Shown here one piece after another: positions 1-10,528 of a stretch of 64,000 nt of DNA. Under the pieces are notes generated by a model. It was not told the origin of the DNA. It saw nothing but the letters and a program-made list of their open reading frames with translations, and made no database searches. The position numbers were made by a program, and so were the translations under genes. Origin of the DNA: Diplodia intermedia. Taxonomy: Eukaryota > Ascomycota > Dothideomycetes > Botryosphaeriales > Botryosphaeriaceae. The stretch is taken from the NCBI GenBank assembly GCA_021495925.1, contig JAKEKT010000016.1, positions 186,001 to 250,000 on the forward strand. The letters run 5' to 3'. How positions within the stretch are numbered: the first letter of the stretch is position 1; each line of letters starts with the position of its first letter.

Positions 1-69
1 CCGCTGTGACAGGAGCTATAAGTACTATATTGCTACAGTCTCCGCACAAATTACAAATGCTGGTGGTAT

Positions 70-1070
70 GTAGCTGCCCAACTGATACGCGGAGAGCGTC
101 TTCCTTTCGAAGAGATCCTTACTTTAGCCGTACAGAGGTCCGACTCGGAGTCCGATCGGGATCTCTTGTCTTTAAGCTCAAAAGTTCTTCATGATTTAAT
201 TGACAATGCTTTAACCATGACTTCTCGAAAGCGACGGTGGATTGGATCATCCGTTTGCCAGATGAATATGGGGAACAAATCTTGTCTTCGCAAAGGGACT
301 TTCCCGACTATGGGCCAGCCGCCGCACCTGAGATACCATCATCTGCATCAGATGTTTATGTTCATGGTTCAGTACCGAAGAGACATATGGCACAACATCT
401 GGAACGCCTTGCACTCTTCGCATTCTACCATCCAAACATTTCGAAGATAACAACAAGTCAATGGATACTGCGAACGCTTTGGGTCGCTCGGTGTCGAGCG
501 ATAGATCACTCGGAGAAGCCAGCGTAGCCTCTGAAAGCTCAGATGGAGCCAATGCTACCAATCTCGGGAATCTCGTACTCGACCCCGCAACAGATACTGA
601 CAAACTTGTCCACAAAACCAAAGGCTGGTTCCAGCACTGTTGAGAAAACCATCCTTGTTGTAATGAGAGGTTCTCAGCATCTTTTCCAATACGTTTGGTT
701 GAGATCGGAGAGTCAACTGAAGATTTGCGACTCGTCGATGTTTGGGAAGGTGAGCGACCTATTTACGCGTATCTGGCATACAGCCGGCAGGAAGCAGAAT
801 TCGATCATGAGGAAGGAACGCTTTCAGAGACGAAACCAATCTTGTATGGAGTATACTATCTCTTCTCCAAACATGCATTAGGATATACAGGACTGTTTAT
901 TGATTTGAGAATGCCTTCTCGGACAGATGGGGTCAATTGGGCATTAGTAGAACAGTATACTGAGTTATCAGACCCAACTGACGAACCCTGCACATTGTCG
1001 AATATCAAATTCATTGAATTGCACACACCAAGCCGCACAAGCAGCACGGGTATAACAGATAAAAAAAAAC
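70..1070 (+). pseudogene. HET-domain protein relic (degraded)
   Basis: No intact frame exists, but three frames in succession give a coherent protein. From about 79 to 215 one frame reads LIRGERLPFEEILTLAVQ; from about 205 the next reads through HDFSKATVDW to RHMAQHLERLALFA. A one-base shift near 420 then enters a third frame reading ILPSKHFEDNNKS and ending KGWFQHC at a TGA (641-643). After the stop the same frame continues ENHPCCNERF, then FPIRLVEIGESTEDLRLVD and YAYLAYS. The HMAQHLERLALFA block is common in fungal proteins with C2H2-like regions. The W..C..NHP.C....P.RL..IG block resembles the start of a HET (heterokaryon incompatibility) domain. At least two frameshifts, one nonsense codon and the loss of the usual SHCWG motif argue for a pseudogene. 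It may extend left of the window. The family call is inference from remembered motifs. Confidence 0.5.
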
Positions 1071-1083
1071 AAAGAGCCCCCCA

Positions 1084-2845
1084 TCAAGCCTTCCCAGTCA
1101 AGCCTTCCCCCACAACCTCAATCTCCTTTGCATCCACTTTGAGCATGTCATCACCTCCAAAGGTCCCAGCAGCGCCAGTCTCTTCGTCACCATCCTTCTT
1201 CGGCTCAAGGCCGATGCTGCTGGCGCCGATCTTGTCGGCGGTGTCGCGGTAGGCGGGGACGAAGTTGACGCAGAGGGCGTAAGACCACGACAGGACGAAG
1301 AAGAGGACGGGGACGAGCATGGCGAAGCCCGTGTCGTTGCGGGCATCGGCGACGGCGCCCATGATGGCGGGGACTGTTTCGCCGTCAGCATTTTCCGTGC
1401 ACCGGGGAAGGGAGAAGGGGGGGGAACGAGACTCACCGGCAGCACCCCCGCTCACACCCGCAATGATCAACCCGGCACCCCTCTTCGTATGTCTACCCAG
1501 GCCTCTGATGCCCAGGGCGACGATGGTCGGGAAGCACACGCTCTCGAAGAATAGCGTCAGCATCAGCATGGCGAGGCCGGTGTTGTCGCCTGTGTCGATG
1601 GAGGCGGCGTTGAAGGCGACGACGCCGGTGAGGTAGGCGAGGAAGACCCAGCGCGGCTTGACGAAGCGCATGAGGATGGAGCCGCTGAAGCGACCGACGG
1701 CGAAGCAGCCCTGGGCGCCGGCGAGGAAGTTGGCGCCCGTGGCGGAGGAGGTGTTGGCGCGCTTTTCGGTGACGTAGTTGATGAAGTAGGTTGCGATGGC
1801 GACTGTTGGCAGGATCTGGTCAGCTCTGCTTTCCTCTGGTGCTTTGAATCTACGATGGGGGGGAACGGCGTTGGATGGGTGAGATATATCAAGGAGTTGA
1901 AGGCCGCTTAATGGGATGGCTAGAGGATGAAAAAAGGAAAGACGCACCTTGAGCACCGGTGTAGCACCACTGCGCAGCCGCGGCGTGGAAGAGACGGTAC
2001 TGCTTGCGGAAAGGCTTGTCGCTGGAGCCGGTATGCGTATCCTCAACCTGGGCCGCCATATCCGCATCCGTAACCTCGGGGATATCGGCGAAGAAGAAGA
2101 CAGCAGCAAGCAGGAAGACGAAGATGCCAATGGCAAGATACACCCACTGCACGCTCTCGAGCGAGTTGACGCTGTCGCCGGTGCCCTTGAAGAAGACGTA
2201 CGAGCCCAGCACGGGGCCGACGACGGTGCCCGTGGCCTGCACCGCCTGGGCCAGGTTGATGCGCAGCTCCGAGTACTTGGGCGGGCCCACAACCGCCATG
2301 AACGGGTTCGCCGCCGTCTCCAAGGAGCCGAGTCCGGAGCCGATGACGACCGTCGCGCCGCAGAAGCCGCCGAAGGACCGGTTGAGGCCGGCAGGCCACA
2401 TGCAGAGGGCGCCGATGCCGTAGAGGATCAGACCGAGCATGAAGGTGGCTTTGTAGCCGTAGTGCCGGAGCGTCCAGTTGGCGAAGCCGAGCGAGGCGAG
2501 GGGGTAGGCGCTGGGCGGGGCATGTCAGTGTCCGAGTTGGAAGTTGGAAGCGGAAGACATGTACCCGAAGTACGCGCCCTGCAAACCGGCCGACTTGGCA
2601 CGTGTGATGTTGAGCGTGGTCTGGAAGTGCTTGTTCAGCGTGTCGAGGAGACCGTACGCAAATCCCTGAGGCACGCGTCAGCTTAATCCTGTCTCTCAAG
2701 GTTGCAGTGACTTACCCAAAGGAAGTACAGAATGGTGACGAGCAACAGTGGCACCAACGACTCCCGCACAGTAAGCTCCGACGCCTTTGTCTTCCGGTTA
2801 CCGACCCTCAAGCCGGACCGGTTGGCCATGAGTTTCTTCCACATT
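1084..2845 (-). CDS. FHS-family MFS sugar permease (FucP-like)
   Basis: Predicted plasma-membrane proton/sugar symporter of the fucose-galactose-glucose (FHS) branch of the major facilitator superfamily. Translation starts at the ATG ending at 2845 (MWKKLMANRSG). Four introns (2666-2715, 2511-2574, 1803-1947, 1374-1436) give a 479-residue product, a normal length for the family. The first half contains YFLWGFAYGLLDTLNKHFQ and GAYFGYPLAS-like FucP signatures; the middle has GSGLGSLETAANPF, which is highly characteristic of FucP-type permeases. Repeated hydrophobic segments fit 12 membrane helices with the usual cytoplasmic loop at about residues 220-250. Each inferred splice keeps frame and restores a family-like sequence, for example TGAQ|VAIATYFINY. 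The substrate cannot be assigned from sequence. It stands alone, with no sugar-catabolic neighbours. Confidence 0.88.
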
Positions 2846-4208
2846 GTGCCGCGTGGTCCCGTTCTATCTCAGGTGTCAATCGGGGAAAGAGGCCTGAGAG
2901 CGAGCAAAACGGACGAAGAAGGGAACTATGCTTCGAATCAGTCCCCGCACTTCGGACTCGCAGCCGCCACGAGTTGTCCGGCAAGTATGGAGAGGAGAGG
3001 AGTAGCAGGAGGAGAGCGAGGGCTGGGTCTCTGGCAGGCGAGAGAAGGCAAAAAGATCGACCTCCGCGCTTTTAATACGGAGACACAGATCAAGTGCCGC
3101 ATTGCAGGCCTGTTGCGCAACCTAGAGCGCCCGCTCCATTCGCCCAATCAGAAGCATATCCGGAGCTTTGTGGAGGGGCGGCTGCCCGAGCCGGGGGGAG
3201 CGGGACTTGCTGGGGTCAGAAAAACCGCACCCCAGTCCCACTCTCGCCCGTGCTTGGCGCCGCCGCCAAGCTCTCCCCTCGGGCGTCGAGTCGAGGCGTC
3301 TCTTCTGCTCTCCCTCCATCAGCATTGCGACGGGTTTCCTTTCGAGAACGCCGCCAGGGGCCAGGGACATATGTATCTTCTCTCGATCGAGACCACCCTT
3401 GCGGTCCGGTTGCCCAGGATTTACTCGCTACGATGCATGTCCCCGGCAAACGAGTAGGTCGAACAGGCAGTAGACTCCGCGCCGCTGGGGCGGAGGAACA
3501 GACGCACGCCGAGACTTTTTGGGGCAGGGATGTGCAGGCTGGCATGGCGCGCGCGGGGTAAACCCCATGGGGGGATAGGTGGGATCCACGTGCGTCCCGT
3601 CCATCTGACACGGCAGTTGACCATTGGGGGCACGCACTCGGTGGCAGATATGCCGAAGTGTTCTGACCACATGTGACATTGGGGACGAGGATCCGGACAT
3701 TGATACTGCATCTTGCCTGTCAGTATGACTCGCGTCGAAGGGCTTTCGAACCTTCGATTCAGACGTGATGTAACCATCTCATGCTCCGCAACCCAAGGAA
3801 AGACCAAGATCGGAATTGCCGACTCGGACGCGGCCAATCGAACAGCTACCAAGACAACGGCGTCGTGATCAACAGCAGAACAGGATCGTTTGCCGATTGG
3901 GCCGTAAAGATTCCAAGCCGTCACCAAGTAGGAAGTCAAACGTGATAGCATCGGAGACCGCCCGGCGAAACATCCTATCCATCGACAAGACGTATTGCTC
4001 CGACGCTTAACCCCGGATAGAGAGCCGTGCCGGCATTTCCCCACAGGAATCTCCGTGATCGTCGCGGGCCGGCAAACTGGGGTTCAGTCTGGAGAAAAGA
4101 TGGTTGGGAATGAGAAACATAATCATCTCAAACAGTCGTCTAGGTATTGTGGAAAAAGAAAACGCCAAATGCAAATCTTCAGATCGTCAAACGACTCTTC
4201 TCTTTATA
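2846..4208. other. intergenic, upstream of permease
   Basis: This 1.36-kb spacer holds the promoter of the permease and the 3' side of the GH128 gene. Open frames here, including one of 207 codons on the minus strand (3421-4044), show no recognisable domain, membrane segment or low-complexity protein signature. I see no RNA gene or repeat. Confidence 0.5.
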
Positions 4209-5218
4209 TTACCACAGAGCGTATAGGCCCGCCAGACAGACGACGGCCATCCAGCCGGCAAAGACGTCGCTCCTTCCGGCCGCGCTGTCCGCCTCGACGC
4301 CCGTCGCGGCCTGGCCCAGGTACCACGCTCCCAGATCCGTCAACTTGCCCTTCGAGTTCAGCATGGCCGCGTTCACGCCAACATTGCTGACGGAGCTGCG
4401 GAAAGAGCCGAACCAAGAGTAATGCGTGACGTTCCTGAGGACTCGGGCGTCAGCACAACACGTACGGGGAGCAGGGCAACGGCAACTTACTCCATCTTCG
4501 TGTCCAAATAATCCATCGTCGTGTTGAAGAACCACTCGCTGTCCTCCTTGCTCGCATCCGAATACGCAAACTCCGTCACCCAAATCTCGCTCATGTTCGG
4601 ATACGTCGCCGACACCTGGCCCAACCAGCTCGCGAAGCCCTCCCAGTTGCCGTACCAATGCAGAGGAATAAAGTCCGGGTTGCAGCCGCCGTCGCACGCG
4701 GTGAAGAAGTTCTGCAGCCACTGCAAGCCCGTCGGGCTGCCCGTCACGGCCGGCGCGCCGACCTTGATGCCGTTCTGCCGCAGCGGCTCGATCTCGCGCT
4801 TCCACGTCGACGCCGCCAGGTCGGCCGGCACGTTGCTGCCGCCCGTGTCCGAGCTGCCGTCCGGCTCGTTGAAGCCGAGCACGTGCGTGATGTTCGATCC
4901 GCTCTTGACCAGCGCGCGCACCGCGTCGCGGAACGCCGTGCTCTGCTTCTGGTCGTCCGCGTCCGACGTGCCCCACAGCATGGGCACGAAGTTGAGCGAG
5001 GTGCCCTTGAGGGACGACGTCGGCTGCACTGCGTAGTTGTAGTACCACGTCAGCTCGTCGGCGTCCGCCGCCGATGCCCAGATGCTGTCGTCCGCGGCGT
5101 TGTCGTCGGTTGCTACGTAGACGAGGCCGCGCTTGGACGAGACGGTGCCGGCTTGGGCGGCGGCCAGGGGGGCTGATGCTGCTGCCAGAGCAGCGTAGAG
5201 GATGGAGGAGCTGCGCAT
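4209..5218 (-). CDS. secreted GPI-anchored GH128 beta-1,3-glucanase-like protein
   Basis: Predicted cell-wall glycoside hydrolase of the Glyco_hydro_cc/GH128 (Asl1-like) family. One intron (4435-4490) gives a 317-residue product. The N-terminus (MRSSSILYAALAAASAPLAAA) is a clear signal peptide, cleaved near residue 21. The domain shows the family landmarks: YYNYAVQP and FVPMLWG near residues 60-83, GFNEPDG with the probable acid/base Glu118, a substrate-groove PLHWYG at 186-190, and WVTEFAYS with the probable nucleophile Glu216. After the intron the domain closes with YSWFGSF. The last about 25 residues (small residues, then DVFAGWMAVVCLAGLYALW) look like a GPI-attachment signal, so the enzyme is likely held at the membrane or wall. 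Beta-1,3-glucan as substrate follows from the family, not from this sequence. Confidence 0.88.
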
Positions 5219-6291
5219 GATGGAGTTGTTGGTGGTGATACAGGAATTAAAGACGTTATTATTGCACGAGCTGCAGGTTATTGTCTGTATGTGCGGTTGA
5301 AATGAATGAATCGTGCGATGACGTCTGTCAGGTACGGAATAGCCTCAAGGGTGTGTAGAGGGTATACGCTTCCGGATACGACCTGCAGCAAAAAACCGGT
5401 TCCTGCTCCGGGGAAATCTGGGCAGGCAGGAAAGCAAAGATCTCGAGAGAGGGGGAAATGCGAAACAACAAGGACCGCAGAAAGATGAAGGGACAGGATA
5501 GGATGTACTCGGAGATGCACTAGGGGAAGGATGGGTTGAAATACGCCTCCTACTTTGCGGCAGCGGATATGGGTTTCGCTTTCATATCCACATTTCCTTT
5601 GGCCAGCCAGCCCTCACGGCAGCCATAGTCGATAGCGCGCGGCTCGAAACAGCGAGATAGCGGGAGATACGGGGCCATTGTCGCGGGCTAGAAGCCTGCC
5701 GGGGCAAGCGCGCGCCATTCGACGGGCGAGATGCAGCGGGCGTGCCCGTGCCTAGAGCGCCCGCCGAGCCTCAGAATAGGCAGGCCCTTGGCAGCGCGTG
5801 TCGCCTGAAGATATCGCCAGCGAAGCGCTGTTGTGGAGAGGCTGTTTCGAAGATGGTTCATTCCGGGCGGATGAGCTGGCGAGCGGGGCGGACGTGCTTC
5901 TGGAAGCCGTGGGCCTGTCGTTTGCTTTGCCCATGTAGCAAAGACGCATCTCTACCAAGATCGAGGCTTGCCGGACGCGGCGGCTTTGACGGTGAAATGG
6001 GGTCTGGCGTTGCAGGAGCTGGTTGGCGTTCGCCACGGCCGCACAGATGTGCGGTCGCACAACCACAAAATTTCTGCGCACCCAGGCCTCAACACCTCAA
6101 CGAGAACATCACGACGCCGCCTCTCAACGCTTACCGCTCAACGGGCAGCGAACAGCAGGACAGAACCAGCGCGTCAGACCGCTGCTGCTCGACATCCTTC
6201 AGAACCTCTTCCTCAAGCGCCTGCGCAAGGCAGGCGTCTCAACGAAAAGAGCAGTGTTCGCGTCAGCCCGAGGCAGTGCAATACGGGCGAC
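5219..6291. other. intergenic, GH128 promoter side
   Basis: GC-rich spacer between the GH128 start and the 3' end of the U2 snRNA gene. No coding frame with a recognisable product and no obvious repeat is seen. Confidence 0.45.
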
Positions 6292-6442
6292 ACTGTGGGA
6301 GGCGACATGAGCAAGCTCAGCGGCCGTCTCCCCAGATCCAAAAACAAGATTAATCACGAATGTCTCCGTAGAGACGTTTCAGAGATTAAACTGAAAAGAA
6401 CAGATACTACACTTGATCTAAGCCAAAAGGCAAAGAGAGCTG
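6292..6442 (-). ncRNA. U2: U2 spliceosomal snRNA
   Basis: Read on the minus strand, the 5' part contains GCCTTTTGGCTTAGATCAAG, then TGTAGTATCTGTTCTTTTCA and GTTTAAT. These are the near-invariant U2 snRNA 5' sequences, including the branch-site recognition element GTAGTA (plus-strand 6405-6410). A stem-loop follows (GTCTCTACGGAGAC), then a U-rich Sm site (TTGTTTTTGG, about 6338-6347). The 3' stem-loop GGGAGACGGCCGCTGAGC continues through GCTCATGTCGCCTCCC. The 5' end is placed about ten bases before the GCCTTTTGGC loop by analogy with other U2 genes and may be off by a few bases; the 3' end near 6292 is also approximate. U2 base-pairs with the intron branch site in every spliceosome. Confidence 0.93.
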
Positions 6443-6475
6443 AAGAAGAGAGTCTCTGGGGCGAGGGGAGCGCTG

Positions 6476-6484
6476 TTTATATAG
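6476..6484 (-). promoter_or_regulatory. TATA box of U2 snRNA gene
   Basis: CTATATAAA on the minus strand lies about 38 bases upstream of the predicted U2 5' end, the spacing expected for a TATA-containing snRNA promoter. Confidence 0.6.
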
Positions 6485-6547
6485 CTTGTCGACTGGCAGC
6501 TGACTCAGCGGCGCTGGATCGCACGCTGGCGCCATGCGATGGGCAGC

Positions 6548-6620
6548 GTGGCAGGGGAGTGGATATCGCCGGGTCGTGGTGGCAGGGGAGCGGATATCGC
6601 CGGGGCGTGGTGGCACGGGT
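6548..6620. repeat. 31-bp tandem repeat (two copies plus a stub)
   Basis: The unit begins GTGGCAGGGGAG and contains GGATATCGCC. Copies start at 6548 and 6579, differ at only a few bases, and a third partial copy starts at 6610 (GTGGCACGGG). It lies roughly 105-180 bases upstream of the predicted U2 start. Confidence 0.75.
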
Positions 6621-7449
6621 GGTTGGGCCGGCAGTGCTGGGAACCTGAGTGGTGGAACCAAGGGACGGAGACGGAACGGGGGCGGGACTGGGCGCTGGGC
6701 CGGGAATTCTCTAGTGCGAAGCTGAGAGAAGCTGGGAGAAGGACCCGCCGCGTGCGGCCAATAGGGAAGATGGAAGGGCGACACTGGTGGCCCGTGTGAC
6801 CCAAGCGCGGCTCGCGAGACCGGCAGTGGTGACTGAGTCTTTCAGGGGTCTCTCATTGGCCGCCGACATGTCCTCTGGCGTATCATGAATCAGACAGAGG
6901 GCACGATCATCATCCATATTTATAAGCAGTTGCATACAAGATGAGAATGTGCGCATTCAAAGCTTACGTTTACGTCCACATCTTGTATTCAACTATCCAT
7001 CCCATGTAGAATTCTTCTATGGGGCAGATGCGGGTGGGCAATTTCTTCAGGGGCTCTTTGCTCCCCACATATGTGTCCGGCCCTTCACAATCAATGCATT
7101 CGATTCGGGCTGAGTCAATTGCGCCAGTTGCTGGAGGCAGTAGGCAATAACTGCAGGCATAACTATAGGCACCGACATCCTGCACGAAAAGGGGCACACA
7201 GCAGGCAACAGTGAACAGGCAACGGCGCTGGTACTCGCCCAGATTAGTCACATAAGAGAGTTGGAAGTTTATCTTCTTTCATTTTCAACTGCCTAATCGC
7301 CCTGGCTCGCATTCCATCAAATTCCTTCGATCATTGGTATCATTCCTCCACCTCGTCATTTTGCGCTGTTGCAGCCTCGATAGTCTCCAACCATGCGCAA
7401 CTGGCACGTCATTCCCATTCTTCCCCAGGATTCCCATATTTCCCCCCGT
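6621..7449. other. intergenic with MITE-like relic
   Basis: AT-leaning spacer between the U2 promoter and the 3' end of the dienelactone hydrolase gene. Apart from the foldback-element relic at 6932-7048, no feature is supported. Confidence 0.45.
6932..7048. mobile_element. degenerate copy of foldback (MITE-like) element
   Basis: The segment from 6963 (CTTACGTTTACGTCC, then ATCTTG) through CCCATGTAGAATT to GCAGATGCGGGTGGGCAA matches the right half of the element at 27135-27306 with few substitutions and short indels. Upstream, ATACAAGATGAGAATGTGCG is a decayed inverse of the same arm, so a partial hairpin remains. The terminal TGACAAAAGAA-type ends are missing on both sides. Confidence 0.6.
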
Positions 7450-8376
7450 TTAAGCCTTGAGGTACTGGTCGAACCAAGCAACGGACTGGTAGAAGGCCTG
7501 CTCCTTGGCCCACTTGACGTGCTTCTTGGACAGGTCACCACGGACAGCGAAGCCGTGCTCGACGCCGGAGAAGAGGTTGAGCTGGTAGGTGGCCTTGATG
7601 TCGACTAGGATGTCCTCGGACTCGCGACGCTTGGGGGCGGGGAAGATGTTGTCGGTCTCTGTGAAATTAAAAACCACATCAGCACTCTGATCTAGACACG
7701 CAATCTCAATCGTGTAGGGAGCACTCACCAGCAGCGGAGATGCTGACGGGGCCCTGGATAGCCTTGAGCTCCTCAGCGTCGACGAAGGACGGGTGGGCGA
7801 GGTAGGCGACGTCGATCTGCTTATCCTTGAGGAAGCGGACGACGTACTTGGCGCCGAAGCAGTAGCCGACACCACCGAGGCGCTTGACGCCCAGCTTGCC
7901 CTTGAGCTCCTTGACAACGGCGTCGACAATGGGGTCGACCTGCGGCACGCCGTGGCCGCCGAGCCACTTCATGAGCTCGAAGTCGGCGGGCATGTCGACC
8001 GGCACGGGATCGCCGTTGAAGAGATCGGGGATGACGGCGAAGTAGCCGTTGGCGGCGAACTGGTCGGCGAGGCTGTAGGGGATCCAATGTTAGAATGCCA
8101 TTTTCTCTCCAGCCGTGGGTCAGGGGAGAAGCTCACAGCTGGACGTTGATGAACTCATGGCCGAAGATGTCGGTAAGGATCAGGATGGCGTTCTCAGTGC
8201 TCTTGTTCTCGGGGTAGGCAAGGTAGGTGCTGACTGCGAGCAGTGTGAGCGAGCAGTATATATACATGCGGGAGGTAGGGTGACGTACTGCCCGCGACCT
8301 TCTCAATCTTGCCAGCAGAAGCACCCTCGTGCTTGAAGCCGGTGGTGCAGCACTTTCCGGGCGGGTTGGAGGCCAT
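7450..8376 (-). CDS. dienelactone hydrolase family protein
   Basis: Predicted cytosolic alpha/beta hydrolase of the dienelactone hydrolase (DLH) family. The start ATG ends at 8376 (MASNPPGKCCTTGFKHEG). Three introns (8234-8288, 8073-8136, 7659-7728) give 245 residues, standard for the family. The Cys-Asp-His triad is visible: Cys133 in GYCFGAKY, Asp179 in AAETDNIFP and His211 in VEHGFAVRGD. The early segment AILILTDIFGHEF is the typical first strand and oxyanion region. DLH founders open lactone rings in chloroaromatic degradation, but fungal members are broadly distributed and their substrates are mostly unknown. A second, more divergent DLH lies at 38720-40031. Confidence 0.9.
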
Positions 8377-9550
8377 TGTAGCTGATTGGGGATAGCTGAA
8401 GCTTGAGGGGAATTGAAGGCGAGAGGGGCGAGCTGGGAGGGAGAAGGCGAGGCCGTGGCAACGGCAGGCGCAGTTCTTTAATCCTGCGGACCGACACTGA
8501 GCTCTGCCCCTCCACCCCGCCGACCCTCGAGGGCGCAGGGTGGTGGAGCGTCGGGTCGGCAGCTGTTCGGATTTGAGCAAGTGGGGCGCCGCGGGGCGTG
8601 CGCGAGCGTTGACGACATCAGCAATTCGCCAGCGCGTGGCAGGAAGCCGCGGCCCGCCTGCTCTTCCAGGCGCTAGCCGCAACCAAGCTTTCGCAGCATC
8701 AGTGGATCTGCTCCGTCGCCGGCGGTCAGGTCGGCCGGCGTGCTCGTCCGGGCAAATCATCGCCTCGCCTTGCTTTCGACGCTGACCGCCAGGCACGCTC
8801 AATCGCCGCTAACTCCACCATCTGGGCGGCTCAACGCCGCGGCCCGGGGTCTCCGTTCTCTCCGCTTCCCGCGGCAATAAGCTTTTGCTGTGTCGATGGC
8901 CCCGGCCCCCCCTTGTCGGCCACATGGCCTTCAGGCTCGAGCGAGAGGGTGCTGGCCAGCAAACTCCACCCGCACGTCCCGACCGGGGACACCACGCAGC
9001 CATGTGGCCACAGGCTCCTACTCACCGCGCCCGATCGACCGGACATAAGCCGTGAGCTGGCCTTGTTCCCGGCCCGCAGTGCGTTCCGGTGGCCGAAGAC
9101 TTATCGTTGACCGGCGCTTCAGGAGAGACCGTGGCTCCGTCGGGGTTCAGGGAACATGGCCTTGTCTGATTGCCGTTTCGTATGACGCCTTAGCAGACCG
9201 ATAAGTAATCCGGGAGCGCCGCAGGCCACGCCATCCTGGATACGCCCTCTTTTGCTCCTCATATCCATCGTTGACGCCTTTTTCAAACCCGCATGTTGAC
9301 CGAAGAGGGTAATTCCCAGGCTCAGGCCACCGATACTAATTGTGGAAGTGAGAAAGGAGCAAAGCCATTCACAAGCAAAAACAGGGGAACCCTGAACGTG
9401 AGGAGCTCCCAACCCAGTTGTTAAGAAAGAAGAAGAAAAGAACAAGAGTTGGAGCCAGAGCAAACAGCTTCCATCTTCCATTCCATCCAACCCCTGATAA
9501 AATCGACCGGACCTCCATCATGTCCAGCCGTCCCATTCCCAGCCCCCCAA
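8377..9550. other. intergenic
   Basis: GC-rich spacer between the starts and ends of two minus-strand genes. It should contain the DLH promoter; no coding frame, RNA or repeat is supported. Confidence 0.45.
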
Positions 9551-10528
9551 TCACACAACAGCTCGCCCGTTCCCTTCTCCCTTCCGGCGACCGCTGAACC
9601 GCCTCCTCAAATCCGACGTAAAAATCGCCCTCACCACAACCAGCGGCAACCACAACACCGGCAACAAGCCAATCGCCACCGCGACAACCACCAACGACAG
9701 CACGGTGACCACTTCAGCCGCCTTCTGAAATCTCGCGTCGCCCGCCAGCCGCTCGGTCCCCAAGCCGACCTGCATTGCGGATAACGCAACGGTAAAGGAC
9801 GCAATGATCGCGATCTTTCGCTCCAGGCCAGAGCTGGGAACCAGCGCGTACCAGCGCGGCCAGCCGGCCGGCAGACTGAAGCGGTAGATGGCTGCGAGCC
9901 GCGAGTACCGCAGCTCGCCGTAGAGGTAGCGCTCGTCGATGTGGTCGCGGAGAAGCGGTTTGCCGTTGCCACTACCGGCGCCGTCATCCTTGCTGTTGTT
10001 TTTGTCGTCGTCGAAGTGGTCGAGAAAGTCGCAGACAATTTGCGCCCAAGTGGTCCAGGTGAGGCCGTCGGGGACGAGCCCGTGCTCCCTCGCTATTCGT
10101 AGGTCGCTTTCGTGATTGATCAGCCAGGAGTACGACCAGAGGAAGCCGCATGCGCTTTTGTATAGCTTGTCATTGCGGCATAGCTGCGTTTTCCATACAG
10201 TGTAGTCCAGCAGGAACGACGCGAGAGGTTTGATGAATATGCGACCGTCCCCGGAGAGAAGATGGGTATTTGGATTCTCTGCGATGAATATCGAGCGCTT
10301 CGCCAGTAAATGGAGGTGTAGTGGATGGGCTGGTTGGGAGACTCCTGCGAGCCAAAGGTGCTTGTGGACGATGTTGATGCTTGGGGTGAGCAGTTCTGTC
10401 TCGAAGAACCCTTGCAGGTCATCCTGGGTTCGAGTTCGCAAGGGTCCGAATGTGGGAGGGTAAAGGGGAAATCCTGCGGAGGCATATGAGAGAAAGCTGT
10501 GTTCTTCGAGGAAAGGAGGTGAGTTCAT
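9551..10528 (-). CDS. DUF6601-type fungal membrane protein
   Basis: A single uninterrupted frame of 325 residues. I recognise it as a member of the fungal family listed as DUF6601 by the block DERYLYGELRYSRLAAIYRF near residues 199-218, which this family carries in nearly identical form, preceded by FLWSYSWLI and EHGLVPDGLTWTTWAQIV. The C-terminal third has two strongly hydrophobic stretches (IAIIASFTVALSAMQVG and VVTVLSLVVVAVAIGLLPVL), consistent with two transmembrane helices, followed by a basic tail (RRRFSGRRKG). No catalytic motif is evident and no function is known to me. The family name is from memory and worth checking; that the frame is a real gene is well supported by its length and composition. 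Confidence 0.8.
   Translation of the reverse strand: MNSPPFLEEHSFLSYASAGFPLYPPTFGPLRTRTQDDLQGFFETELLTPSINIVHKHLWLAGVSQPAHPLHLHLLAKRSIFIAENPNTHLLSGDGRIFIKPLASFLLDYTVWKTQLCRNDKLYKSACGFLWSYSWLINHESDLRIAREHGLVPDGLTWTTWAQIVCDFLDHFDDDKNNSKDDGAGSGNGKPLLRDHIDERYLYGELRYSRLAAIYRFSLPAGWPRWYALVPSSGLERKIAIIASFTVALSAMQVGLGTERLAGDARFQKAAEVVTVLSLVVVAVAIGLLPVLWLPLVVVRAIFTSDLRRRFSGRRKGEGNGRAVV

Noticed and set aside
1949..2686. 245-codon plus-strand frame opposite the permease
   Set aside because: Antisense shadow of a well-supported transporter gene.
3421..4044. 207-codon minus-strand frame upstream of the permease
   Set aside because: Mixed composition, no motif or homology I can recognise, and no supporting splice structure.
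4658..5176. 172-codon plus-strand frame opposite the GH128 gene
   Set aside because: Antisense shadow with Arg/Val/Ala bias.
6970..7251. 93-codon minus-strand frame
   Set aside because: It overlaps the decayed foldback element and has no domain-like sequence; likely chance.
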